Positions 35,034-45,799 of a stretch of 64,000 nucleotides of DNA are shown in pieces. The stretch spans positions 158,684 through 222,683 of the forward strand of contig CAJJDP010000116.1 of NCBI GenBank assembly GCA_905182995.1. The letters are read 5' to 3'. The notes under the pieces are model-generated. The model did no database searches and was not told where the DNA came from. It was given only the letters and a program-made list of their open reading frames with translations. This stretch comes from Paramecium octaurelia (taxonomy: Eukaryota > Ciliophora > Oligohymenophorea > Peniculida > Parameciidae). The position numbers and the translations under genes are program-made. Position 1 is the stretch's first letter, and the number at the start of each line of letters is the position of its first letter.

Positions 35034-37701
35034 ATGTAAAACTAAGTGGATCTAGACATAGACACAGGTCAGTTTGATACTATGGAGAGGGACTTTTAGG
35101 AGGTCTTACGTGATTTAGGCACTGATTAAAACTTAGAGAGATTCAGATCTGAGTTTGATAAACTTTATCGTTCGCTGAAAATCATTCACGAGAATCAAAG
35201 GCGATTGATCAGCAAATGTAGAGAGTACAATGCTGAAATCTCTTAAAATGCATCCAAAGTATTTACTCACTTAACATTAGATTCAAACTGTTTTAAAAAT
35301 GACCGCTGACGATTCTGCTGCTATCTAATAATTGAAAACGCAATTAGAAAAAGCATATAAAGTGTTGGAAATTCAATAAGAGAGGGAGGAGAAGCATAAA
35401 TAAAAGATTAAAATCTAAGAAAATGAAATCAAGTAATTGTTATGCCATAATGTAGACAACTCAATCAAACCATTGAATAAAGCAAGGCTTTAAATTCAGG
35501 ATAGACTACAACTGTGCATGAGTTATTGTAAAGAAAGTAAGAACTTTTGAAAGAAAAAGAAATTCTGTAGATTTAAGTATTTGGGACTAGATCGGAGAAT
35601 TAATCCATTTTGGATAGAATTAAATCATTGGAGACTTCCAAGGAATCAGTTATGAAGGAATACAAAATATTATAGCAATAAAAGGCTGAATTTGAGGAGA
35701 GATTGCAAAAGGATGAGGAGGCAAAAAATGTAACTTAAGCAGAATTGGAGAAGATTAAAAAGGATTTTGATTCATTGAAGGAGGATGAAAAGTAATTGGG
35801 AAATGAGAAGAAGAAATTAAAAAGTGAAATTGAAAAAGTGACTTTATAAAACAGTGTAAAAACTAAAGAAATTGAAAATTTCAAATCGGAAAAGAATAGA
35901 GTGGAAAAAGAATTAAAGGATACTAAGGATAAGAAGGATTCAGTGGTCAAAATAAACGAATAAATTGAAGAGAAAATCAGGGATACTAGATTATAGATCG
36001 AAGTATTTGAAACTGAAATTGCATAACTACATTAAAAAATAAGTGAAGGGGAGGAGAAAAAGAAGAGAATGACAGAGTTAGTGAAGGAATAAGAAGAATT
36101 GGCAGAAAGAATTGAAGAGGAGAAGCAATTGGCTAATAATGGGTTAAATTAATTGGAGGATGACATCCAGATAGAAAGAAAGAAAGCCTAAGATGACAGA
36201 CAAGTGATTGAAGATTTAAGAAGAGCTAGAAATATTCTATAAAAGGAAATTGATAGATGTGATAATAATAATAAGAAAATTGAAGAAGATTTCATTGCTA
36301 AATAAAAATATTTAAGTGAAAAGTAAAATGAATTAGGAGGTTTACAAAAGAAAATTGATTATCTCAATAAGAAGATTGCAAATGTTGAAAAAGAAACAGA
36401 ATAATAATGTTTACAATTTTCATAAGCACAAACTAAGTATTTTCATTCTTTAGATGAAATTAAATTGAAAGATTCATTAATCAGTGAATTCTAAAAAAAG
36501 AATATTGAAACTGAAGCCAAATTAAAATAATAATAGAATCTTTATGAAACTGTCAGAAGTGATAGAAATCTGTATTCAAAGAATTATACAGAAAAACAAT
36601 AAGAAATTGAAAAAATGAGACGAAGCTATAAAATAGTCAATCATTAGATTTCACAATTAAAAGAAGAGATTGAGGCCAAGGGAAATGCATTAGCAAAGGA
36701 ACATTTAGAACATAAAAAAAAAGATAAAACAATCGAAGAATAATCTAGAGTATTGGAAAAGTATAAAACAGATATCGATGAAAAGGCTGAAAAGATTAAT
36801 AAATATATAAAAAGAGTTGACAAATTGCAGTTTACAATTAAAGATGAAGAATAATAGATACAGAATCTCAAAGAAGAATTTGAATTGGTTGTAGCAGAAA
36901 GAGATATCTTGAGTACTTAACTCATAAGAAGAATTTCAGAAACTAATCTACTTTATGAAAAAATCAAAATTAATGAAAGTACTCTTAAGAAAGGAGAATA
37001 ATAATATAGAGAAAGACTGGGAGATATTTAAATGTTGAAAGAAAAGATAGCTGATTATAAAAGGGAAATTAAGGTCTTTAAAAGGGAAGCTGATACAATT
37101 AAAGATTTAGAAGGAGATATACACAACCTTACAAAAGAGTTAACAGAGGAGAAGCTGAAAGCTAAGGCTTTGACAGAAGAATTAGAAAATCCAATGAATG
37201 TACATAGATGGAGAAAATTGGAAGCCACTGATTCTGAAAATTATGAATTAATGACCAAAATCCACAGTCTACAAAAGAGACTCATCCAAAAAACAGAGGA
37301 AGTTGTTATTAAAGAAAAGGTAGTAGAGGAGAAGGAGAAGGAATTGAAAGCTTTGAAGGATGAAATGAAACGCAAACCTGGATTAGAAGATTAGGCAATG
37401 ATACCATATTATTAAGATAGTCTTAGATAGAAAGAAGAATAGATGAAAGCAATGGATTAGGAATTGAGTATGTATCAATCACATATTAATGAATATAAAT
37501 TAGAAATAGATAGAATTAATAAAGTAATTATTTCATTTATTTTCAAAGGAATTACAAAGGGTCAAATAGAAGTACTTTAATTAAAAGAAAAGAGAATAGT
37601 AATAAAGAGATCTTCGTATATAAGAAGAATAAGGATAGTCAATCTAAGTAATCTTACCAGAGAAAAAGTATGTGGGTGGTGGTTTTGCTTTATAAAAATG
37701 A
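35034..37701 (+). CDS. CFAP58: Cilia- and flagella-associated protein 58
   Basis: 865 residues in four exons (introns 35259-35280, 35433-35455, 37524-37548; exact sum). It is an almost continuous coiled coil. Family landmarks are near residue 20 (FQEVLRDLG, LERFRSEFDKLYRSLK), the middle VRSDRNLYSKNYTEKQ, the ENPMNVHRWRKLEATDSENY segment, LQKRLIQKTEEVV and the C-terminal YQSHINEYKLEIDRINKELQ with a GGGF end. CFAP58 (CCDC147) is required for axoneme and flagellar-base organisation. Start: ATG at 35034 gives MQNQVDLDIDTG; ATG at 35074 is an alternative. The last intron ends AAG. Confidence 0.92.
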
Positions 37702-38177
37702 AATATCGACTGATATAAAATTAACTAAAATTAAATTTGGTTCTTTGATCCTCTAAGAATTTTGGTTTTTCATACTCCAAAATATTGATTATATAAAAGT
37801 GAAGTTGTTTTAAATGAATAATAATAAAATATAAGCATAAGGTGTTTTAATGAAAATAATGTACTGTTTTTCAGAATGAAAACAAGCTAATTTATATGAT
37901 TAAATAACAAGGAGATAATGAAAATTGAAATAGAGAAAGAGAGTTTTAGAGATGACGAATATAGTTTAAAAAGCTATAGATTAATCATTATAATGGAGGA
38001 TTGCAATTATAAAATAATAGAATGAATATTGAATTGTATTTACAAAGTATAGTAACTGGATAACAGCATAATGAATGATCATAATTATTTGTTTTATGGA
38101 TTTGGAATGGAAATGAGAAGAAACCAAGGAGGTAAAAAAATTAATATTATGTTTACTACTAATGATTTATTAACAGA
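37702..38177. other. Convergent spacer with small ORFs
   Basis: Between the stops of CFAP58 (+) and the next gene (-). Short plus ORFs with coding-like composition occur at about 37918-38025 (MKIEIEKESFRDDEYSLKSY) and 38072-38200 (MNDHNYLFYGFGMEMRRNQG), but neither is long or recognisable. Confidence 0.4.
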
Positions 38178-38894
38178 TCAAGGTATTTATTTATTTTGAG
38201 AGATAACTCTTTTCATCTAGATATCTTTTAGATATTCTATGTAGGCATCTCTCGATACAGCTTTAGGGTATTTGATATTTTAGGTACTCTATATTGGATT
38301 GGAGACAGGAAGGATTTTGTCTTTTATTTTATTTAGATATAGGGTGTTAGAGCAAATAGAATCATTTACTCCTTTAATTTTGGGAACGAATAATTGAATG
38401 TCTTGGATTTCATCTATTAATAATTTATCAGGAATCTAGATATGATCCTTTTTGTTTGACCAAGAAACTTATTCTTTGTATTTTTGCACATTTTCCATCA
38501 TGGATTAGAATGCCTTTGACTCATTGGAGACTTTTTCTTAATTCGTGCAAAATTTTAGAGGACAATTGTTGAGATCATTTTTTTGGATGATTTATGAACA
38601 TGGCATATTTATGTCTTTGAAGAGCTTATTTTTACAATGGATATTGTTTAATTTCTATTGTTTCTTTTCTTTCTTATTCGACATTGAGGTAGCATCTGAT
38701 TTTTTGATTGATTACACTTTATTCTATTCTTTTTTGTTTGCTTTACTCACTTTTTGTTTTCTTTTTTTCGGCATTTACTCTGCTGGTATTAAGATCTCAA
38801 GATCTGATTCATCTATGACTACAGCATTGTCTTCGTCCAATGAGACATCTAATTCTTATACTAAGAAGGGTCCTTCGTTGCGAATTGTGAGCAT
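38178..38894 (-). CDS. Basic Lys-rich protein, unknown
   Basis: 238 residues, single exon, from ATG at 38894 (MLTIRNEGPFLVQELDVSLD) to TGA at 38178. An acidic start is followed by a strongly basic stretch (EQMPKKRKQKVSKANKKEQ) that looks like a nuclear localisation signal, a Cys-bearing middle (NMPCSQIIQKNDLNNCPLKF), and a C-terminal region with VSRDAYIEYLKDIQMKR. No domain is recognised. It is divergent from the RABL3-like gene with 23 bp between starts. A nuclear protein is a reasonable guess only. Confidence 0.6.
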
Positions 38895-38917
38895 ATTAAT
38901 TATAAATTTAATAATTA

Positions 38918-39674
38918 ATGAATATTGAATCTCAAGACTTTAGATATCGAGATATCAAGAATTATTAGAGTCTTTCTAAATTGTAAGTATGCAAAAAGTG
39001 CTATATTCATATAGATTTTGGTTGTTGGGGATGGTTAGACTGGGAAGTCCTCATTGGTTAACATCTTGACTTATCGAAAATATCCAGATAAGATGGCAGG
39101 TAAGACTTCCAAGCAGCCGTTTAAAACTTAGGGATGTGATATTCGAATGGCATTGAGAAACGATTTAACATAAAAGCAATAGTTTTTGTTGTAAATTGTA
39201 GATCTTTCTGGAGACAAAGCTTAGAGATAATACTTAGATGTGTATATATCAAGATTGAAATTGAATGGGATCATATTCTGTTTCGATGTCACTAATTTGA
39301 AGACTTTGGATAATATACGAAAATGGATTTAACGATTAACAATTAAGAGTGTGATACATGAGGATAATGAAGAGGCTTTGGAGACAGACAACAGCCAATT
39401 CTCAAGACAGAGTAGCTTAGCCATATAAGACGAATAGGATTGCTTATTAAATTATAATAGTTACACAGGAATCCCTATGGATGAGATTCTACAAATCCCT
39501 TTCATTTTTGTTGGGTGTAAAATGGATTAGATCCCAATGGACAAACAGGTTAGATTGCGATAATAGATTTCTGAAAGAGTAAAATATAAATATATTATTG
39601 TAGATCCAACAAGTTTACAAAAGATCAAATACAGTAATATTGTTGAGTTCAACTAAGCCTTTGACATATTCTGA
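38918..39674 (+). CDS. RABL3: RABL3-like small GTPase
   Basis: 242 residues with one 28-nt intron near codon 22. It reads ILVVGDGQTGKSSLV (P-loop), TSKQPFKTQGCDIRM where RABL3 has TVGCSVDVR, LLQIVDLSGDK where RABL3 has ELWDVGG, LNGIIFCFDVTNLKTLDNIR matching VNGIIFVHDLTN, IPFIFVGCKMDQI matching LLVIGTKLDQI, and DPTSLQK near the end. RABL3 is an atypical Rab-like GTPase without a lipidated tail, linked to cilia and to Ras trafficking. The switch II glycine-gln of normal Rabs is replaced, as in the family. After the TGA another frame continues coding-like for about 70 codons (see findings), so the C terminus is uncertain. Confidence 0.75.
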
Positions 39675-39927
39675 TCAATTTAAATAGTTGGAGGAGTGCA
39701 TTTTGAGAATTAAGCAAAAAGACAAATTGGAAGAATTCTTCATTAGAGAAAAGATTCAATCAAAGATGATGAAGTTGGATGAGTCTTTCTGGAAATCCAC
39801 TATTCAAACACCATTAGAGTAAAAATACTAATTGTTTTGTGTTTATATGAAACATTTTTGGCAAAGATTGATGTGTAAAAAGAGAAAGCAATGATGTTAT
39901 TAATGTTTATCATCATAGTTTTAAAAA

Positions 39928-41397
39928 TCATTCATTCATACATTGCTTATTTTTCAGGTCAATCAAATTCAGTGTTTGCTCAGCAAGTTTCTCTATATCA
40001 TTATTTTTATGATCTAAAAAGGTTTCTAATTTTTATTCTAATTCAGTATCATCTATGCAATAGGCTTAGTAGTAGTAAATTAAAGTGTAGAGAACTTTTA
40101 AATAGATAATAATATTTTCGGTTTCTTCTGGTTCTTCTAATAGAAATTTAATTCTAACTATTTAAAACACTCTTAAATCTTGGATCAACTCAGTCGATGT
40201 GTAAGTCATACAATTATATGTGATCCCATAAATGAGTCTTAGATAGTTTTGGTCTGTCTTGTCTGAATTCTAAAAGTTTTACACAACTTCTGCAATAAAA
40301 GGGAGATCTGAAACAATCTCTTTTTGTAGATTTTCAGAATCCACATTAGTAAAATTAGCAAGTAATTTGATTGAAGCCTATCTTATTATTAAACTTTCAT
40401 GATTGATATATTATTTCACAATGTCATGTCCTTTTAAAAAGAAGATTCTTTAAACAAATTTTTCATCCTTGAAAGCACTTATGCCTATCATAAATCTCAA
40501 AATCATGGATATTAGTATCTGATTTTCGCTAAATTCTAAGAGCTATACACAAATCTAAAGTGTTGTGTTATCTAAATCATTAGCTATATCAGGATCTAAG
40601 GAAATAATTTAAATGAGATTCTTAACAAACATGAAGGTTATTTTTGGATATTGTATTTAAAGTGGCAGTAATTATTTCATCAAGTAAAATGTAAATCTTA
40701 ACTATGCAATATTCGATATTTAATACCTCTTAGTTGTATTTCGATATTACTTAAGTTAACTCTTCTTCCGTAAAGATTCTGAATTAATTGAAGAATCTAC
40801 AGAATAACTCAGTTCCACTTTTAATCATCTTAAACTCATCATCAGTGTATATTTCATGCTAATTTTCCTTTAGTATTTGATTCACTAATGGAATTAGATT
40901 ATTATTTAATAAGTATTCTAATTATTTTCTTGTTAATTCTTGCGTACAAATACTATTGAGGGCATCAAATAACTAAATGATTTTGATTGTATTATTACAT
41001 TATCAATCATTCTGATGTCCATTCTTTGCTTTGCCAATTTTAATTAATTTAGAAAAAGCACTTCACACTCTCCAAGATTTTATTTGGTGCAAATATTACT
41101 CAAAATTGTGATTGAATAATAATCTGATTACTATGCGCTAAGAAATAGCTTGTTTAACAATTATTAATCATTTGCAGCCTTTAATAATTTCTATTGACTA
41201 AACTCGCCATCGATTAAATATTTGTGAAGTTCCTATGATTCAGAAAAACTTGGAATCTCAATAATGGGGTTCTCTTCGTTGCTCATCCCGCATTTCTTTC
41301 GATTTTAATTGAATAAATCTTCTAGTCTCTCTTTTCTAATCGAAAATCTAAATTCCTCTCTTTTTGTCAATAATAATGATTATTGCTCACTTTTCAT
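39928..41397 (-). CDS. Importin-alpha-like armadillo protein
   Basis: 472 residues in three exons (26-nt and 25-nt introns; exact sum). The N terminus has LLTKREEFRFSIRKERLEDL, which fits an importin-beta-binding domain (basic RxEEFRxSIRKxxR). The rest is helical with armadillo-like repeats (SIKLLANFTNV, LRLIYGITYNCMTYTSTEL), though the canonical W..N Asn/Trp ladder is weak. Family members carry nuclear-localisation cargo to importin beta. The divergence from canonical importin alpha suggests a ciliate paralogue with a specialised role, for example in one of the two nuclei; that is inference. Start: ATG at 41397. Confidence 0.6.
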
Positions 41398-41866
41398 AAT
41401 TATATTTATATTCAAATTATTTAAAACATTCTCAATGTTATTTCTAATATTTATCAATAGTTCATGAACACAATGTTCCCATATCCATTTAATAGATTAT
41501 GATATTTATCTCAGAACTGTTAATCATTTTTAATACTCTTTTATATGAATTTGTATTCACTTTCTTCAATGAAGTCTTAAAAACGGTTTTGCAATCCATT
41601 AACTCTTGCATTCAATTAGTTTTACTTCTGAACTATGCCAAAATTAGTTTAAATCTTACAATTCTTTCAACTTGAATTAGAGTCTAGAGCGAACTGGTGG
41701 GATAGACTATGGAAAGAAAATGATATTAGATTTAAATAATCTCTCATCAATAGTGAAAATTAATATAATTTCTTGGTATATTCAATTAGATATATTCATC
41801 TTTTTATTCATCCTTAATTTATTGTTTTAACAATTTATTCAATACTATAAAATAACATAAACACAA
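41398..41866. other. Spacer, no confident gene
   Basis: Holds the divergent promoters of the armadillo gene (-) and the kinase (+). A minus-strand ORF near 41460-41610 (MQELMDCKTVFKTSLKKVNT) is short and unsupported. Confidence 0.45.
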
Positions 41867-44822
41867 ATGTAAGATGATAGGGTTTTAGAGAGAAGTCCAC
41901 AAGACTCACTTAGAATTTCACAAAGATCTTCTATGCTAGATAGAAAGCAGAGTGGCCGTTTCACATTCAAGAAAACTCAAGAGGAAGAACAACAAACTCA
42001 AATTCAGAGCAATAGAAATCGAATCAAACAGCAGTTAAAATGTATAAGTTAACTGATTTTGATTTTAAGGCTAATTGAATGCCATAATTAATAAGCCAAT
42101 ACAGCCATTATAAATGAGAGAGGAACAGTTGATTGAATTAGGTAAGAAATTAGATGTAGAAATTACTTCAATTGATGTTGAAAATATTATTCCAAATACA
42201 AAGGAGTTTTTTGAAGATTATGAAATTCACGAGAGATTGGGAGAGGGATGTTTGGGATTGGTGAAACGAATAGTCTAAAAAAATACAGGCTTGGAATTTG
42301 CTGTGAAGATAGTTGCTACTTAGGACGATGAAATTATACGGAATGTAAAAAGACAATAATAATATCTTTTAAGATGATCATAGAATTTAAGAGATTGGTT
42401 CAATTATCACATGATAATATAGTTAAAGCCTACAAAATGTACTTGGATTTTGATACAGGATTTTAATCTGAAAGTTAGGCCTTCGTGGTTATGGAGTTGA
42501 TTCATGGCAAAGAGATGTTTGAAGTTATAAGCGAAGCGGGACATTATAGTGAGGATGATGCAAAAGAGCTTTTCAAGTAATTGCTTAGTGCCATAGAGTA
42601 TATGCATCGTCATGGCATTTGTCATAGAGATCTCAAGCCCAACAATATCTTGTGTCTTTAAGGTAATGCATTCAGAATGATCTGTTTATTTAGATAGAAA
42701 GCAAATCAAGGTTACAGATTTCAACGTTAGTAAATTCAGTGACTCATATAAATTGTTTGGGGATCTGCAAGATACCGAAAAAATAGAGATGTGGACATAT
42801 ACTGGCACTGTGGCTTTTTCAGCACCGGAAATATTCACTGGAGAAGGTTATAAGTAATAAATACTTTAATGATATTTTGAAAGTTAAATGGTTGATATGT
42901 GGAGTGCAGGTTGTATTCTTTATTCAATGCTTTCTGGATAGTTGCCATTTAATGCAGATTAGTAATCAAATTCACCATTATCCAAGTTTGAACGACCTTG
43001 TAGAAAATATTAAACTAGCCAAGTATGATTTTCCAGAAGAAATCTTTTCAGAAGTCTCTGCTGAAGCCAAAGATCTAATTTAACTATTATTAAAGAAGGA
43101 TCCATAAGAAAGACCACATCCGGATCATGCATTAGGGCATTCTTGGTTTAGAGGAAATGTAGTCAGGAAAACTTTAAGACATTTGACTATTAATAAAAAT
43201 ATAAACCATCTTGCATCAAGAAACTCAAATAGGTAGAGATAGAGGACGTTCCTATTGAAAAAAGACTGCTACACAGGATCAAGTGATGGGGAAGANGATA
43301 GAAAGCAGAGTGGCCGTTTCACATTCAAGAAAACTCAAGAGGAAGAACAACAAACTCAAATTCAGAGCAATAGAAATCGAATCAAACAGCAGTTAAAATG
43401 TATAAGTTAACTGATTTTGATTTTAAGGCTAATTGAATGCCATAATTAATAAGCCAATACAGCCATTATAAATGAGAGAGGAACAGTTGATTGAATTAGG
43501 TAAGAAATTAGATGTAGAAATTACTTCAATTGATGTTGAAAATATTATTCCAAATACAAAGGAGTTTTTTGAAGATTATGAAATTCACGAGAGATTGGGA
43601 GAGGGATGTTTGGGATTGGTGAAACGAATAGTCTAAAAAAATACAGGCTTGGAATTTGCTGTGAAGATAGTTGCTACTTAGGACGATGAAATTATACGGA
43701 ATGTAAAAAGACAATAATAATATCTTTTAAGATGATCATAGAATTTAAGAGATTGGTTCAATTATCACATGATAATATAGTTAAAGCCTACAAAATGTAC
43801 TTGGATTTTGATACAGGATTTTAATCTGAAAGTTAGGCCTTCGTGGTTATGGAGTTGATTCATGGCAAAGAGATGTTTGAAGTTATAAGCGAAGCGGGAC
43901 ATTATAGTGAGGATGATGCAAAAGAGCTTTTCAAGTAATTGCTTAGTGCCATAGAGTATATGCATCGTCATGGCATTTGTCATAGAGATCTCAAGCCCAA
44001 CAATATCTTGTGTCTTTAAGGTAATGCATTCAGAATGATCTGTTTATTTAGATAGAAAGCAAATCAAGGTTACAGATTTCAACGTTAGTAAATTCAGTGA
44101 CTCATATAAATTGTTTGGGGATCTGCAAGATACCGAAAAAATAGAGATGTGGACATATACTGGCACTGTGGCTTTTTCAGCACCGGAAATATTCACTGGA
44201 GAAGGTTATAAGTAATAAATACTTTAATGATATTTTGAAAGTTAAATGGTTGATATGTGGAGTGCAGGTTGTATTCTTTATTCAATGCTTTCTGGATAGT
44301 TGCCATTTAATGCAGATTAGTAATCAAATTCACCATTATCCAAGTTTGAACGACCTTGTAGAAAATATTAAACTAGCCAAGTATGATTTTCCAGAAGAAA
44401 TCTTTTCAGAAGTCTCTGCTGAAGCCAAAGATCTAATTTAACTATTATTAAAGAAGGATCCATAAGAAAGACCACATCCGGATCATGCATTAGGGCATTC
44501 TTGGTTTAGAGGAAATGTAGTCAGGAAAACTTTAAGACATTTGACTATTAATAAAAATATAAACCATCTTGCATCAAGAAACTCAAATAGGTAGAGATAG
44601 AGGACGTTCCTATTGAAAAAAGACTGCTACACAGGATCAAGTGATGGGGAAGATTATTATGATGTTAAAATTAAGTCCACAATAAGAAAGAGTTTATTTT
44701 GCGCTATTAAGCCCACACAAGAATAACAGGTTGATACGAACCACCTCAAGGTAACGAGCGGGTTGCTTCGTAAGTCTAATACAACTTAGATAGAAGATTT
44801 TAAATATTATGATTAATAGTGA
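41867..44822 (+). CDS. Protein kinase with DFN in place of DFG (span inflated by duplication)
   Basis: Without one copy of the duplicated block, and with introns of 28, 29, 31, 30 and 25 nt removed, the frame gives 484 residues (exact). It starts MQDDRVLERSPQDSLRISQR, with a Ser/Gln-rich tail before the kinase domain. Motifs: GEGCLGLVKR, FAVKIVATQ, VVMELIHGKEMFEVI, CHRDLKPNNIL, VTDFNVSKF, SAPEIFTGEG, VDMWSAGCILYSMLSGQLPF, ERPHPDHALGHSW. The overall form is CAMK/CDPK-like, but no EF hands follow. The Gly of DFG is Asn, a change seen in some active and some weak kinases. The C-terminal 90 residues are basic and disordered. Confidence 0.8.
41939..43295. repeat. Direct repeat copy 1, broken by N at 43296
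   Basis: Recurs at 43297-44653, offset 1358, with no difference that I found. It covers nearly the whole kinase gene except its first 72 and last 169 bp. The frame is continuous only with one copy, so the block is an unmerged contig overlap. Confidence 0.9.
43297..44653. repeat. Direct repeat copy 2
   Basis: Second copy of 41939-43295. It continues into the unique C-terminal exon of the kinase. Confidence 0.9.
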
Positions 44823-44934
44823 TTAATAAATTAATTAATTCAATTAATAATTTTGGTTATCCAAAAATATCTTTTTTTGGGCATTTTTAAACGAATTCAT
44901 TTTTTGGATTTCTAATCATTAATTAAATTTGGCA

Positions 44935-45326
44935 ATGCAAAATAAGACCATCTTCGATAAATTAGGAGGCTAAGCTAACATTGACGCTGCTGTTGTCAAG
45001 TTTTATCAAAAAGTCCTCTCTGATCCATCTGTCAGTCACTATTTCAAAAACACAGACATGAAGAAATAAACAGACATGTAATAAAAGTTCCTCACCATGG
45101 CTTTTGGAGGACCCAATAATTACAAAGGAAGAGTAACACATTTATTTTATATCATTAGGACATGAAAGCAGGTCATGCTGGTCTTGGAATTACAACAGCT
45201 GCCTTCAACACAATTGTCAAGCATCTCGGTGACACCTTGAAAGAAATGGGAGTTCCAGCAGATGTAATTGCTGAAGCTGCTGCTGTTGCAGAAACCACCA
45301 GAGCAGATATCGTTGAAATCAAATGA
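44935..45326 (+). CDS. Truncated (2-on-2) haemoglobin, group I
   Basis: 121 residues in two exons (intron 45133-45158, 26 nt). [55 protein letters not shown], then [20 protein letters not shown]. This is the short globin fold of Paramecium and Tetrahymena haemoglobins. Visible residues are the B9-B10 Phe-Tyr in KFYQKV (distal Tyr), the two Gly-Gly motifs, and the proximal His in AGHAG. These globins bind O2 tightly in the cytosol and may detoxify NO or supply oxygen. The length matches the family. Codon use is more GC-rich than neighbours (GCT, GTC), as expected for a highly expressed gene. Confidence 0.93.
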
Positions 45327-45799
45327 TTCATATAGATATATGTCATTCATTTATTAAAATCAATTATATCTACACCTCCACAAACATTAACTAAACTCAA
45401 AGTATGAAATGGAGAATTTTTGAAATCATTGATCTAGATCAAATTCGAGGGTGAATTCTAAACTAAAAAAATAATATTGGAATTCATTTGAAAAGTGTGC
45501 AATCAACCTCATGCATAAGTCAGATTTGCGAAAAAATGAAGTCACGTATGAAATCAGTAATATATATTAATTGTATTTCTAATTAATTTTATCAATCCCA
45601 ATTTATTTCAATAAAAAAATTGGGCCTTTTTGCTTAAAGGTCTTTATTTAATTATGCATTACAAATAAAATGAGTAAGATAAGTGTTGACTTTCTAAATC
45701 TAAACCAGACTTTTTTTATAATATTTATATGTAAATGTCAATAATTTTATATATATTTTAACAATTTATTTATTATATAAAATCAAATTAACACTAAAA
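45327..45799. other. Convergent spacer containing a hairpin
   Basis: Between the stops of the globin (+) and the J-protein (-). It contains a perfect 8-bp inverted repeat (listed separately) and otherwise AT-rich sequence without an ORF. Confidence 0.5.
45598..45627. repeat. Inverted repeat CCCAATTT...AAATTGGG
   Basis: An 8-bp perfect stem with a short A-rich loop, followed by a T run. It lies between two convergent stops and could help 3'-end formation, though a Paramecium role is not established. Confidence 0.5.

Noticed and set aside
45598-45627. Rho-independent terminator
   Set aside because: Stem and T run look right, but this is eukaryotic DNA; I list it only as an inverted repeat.
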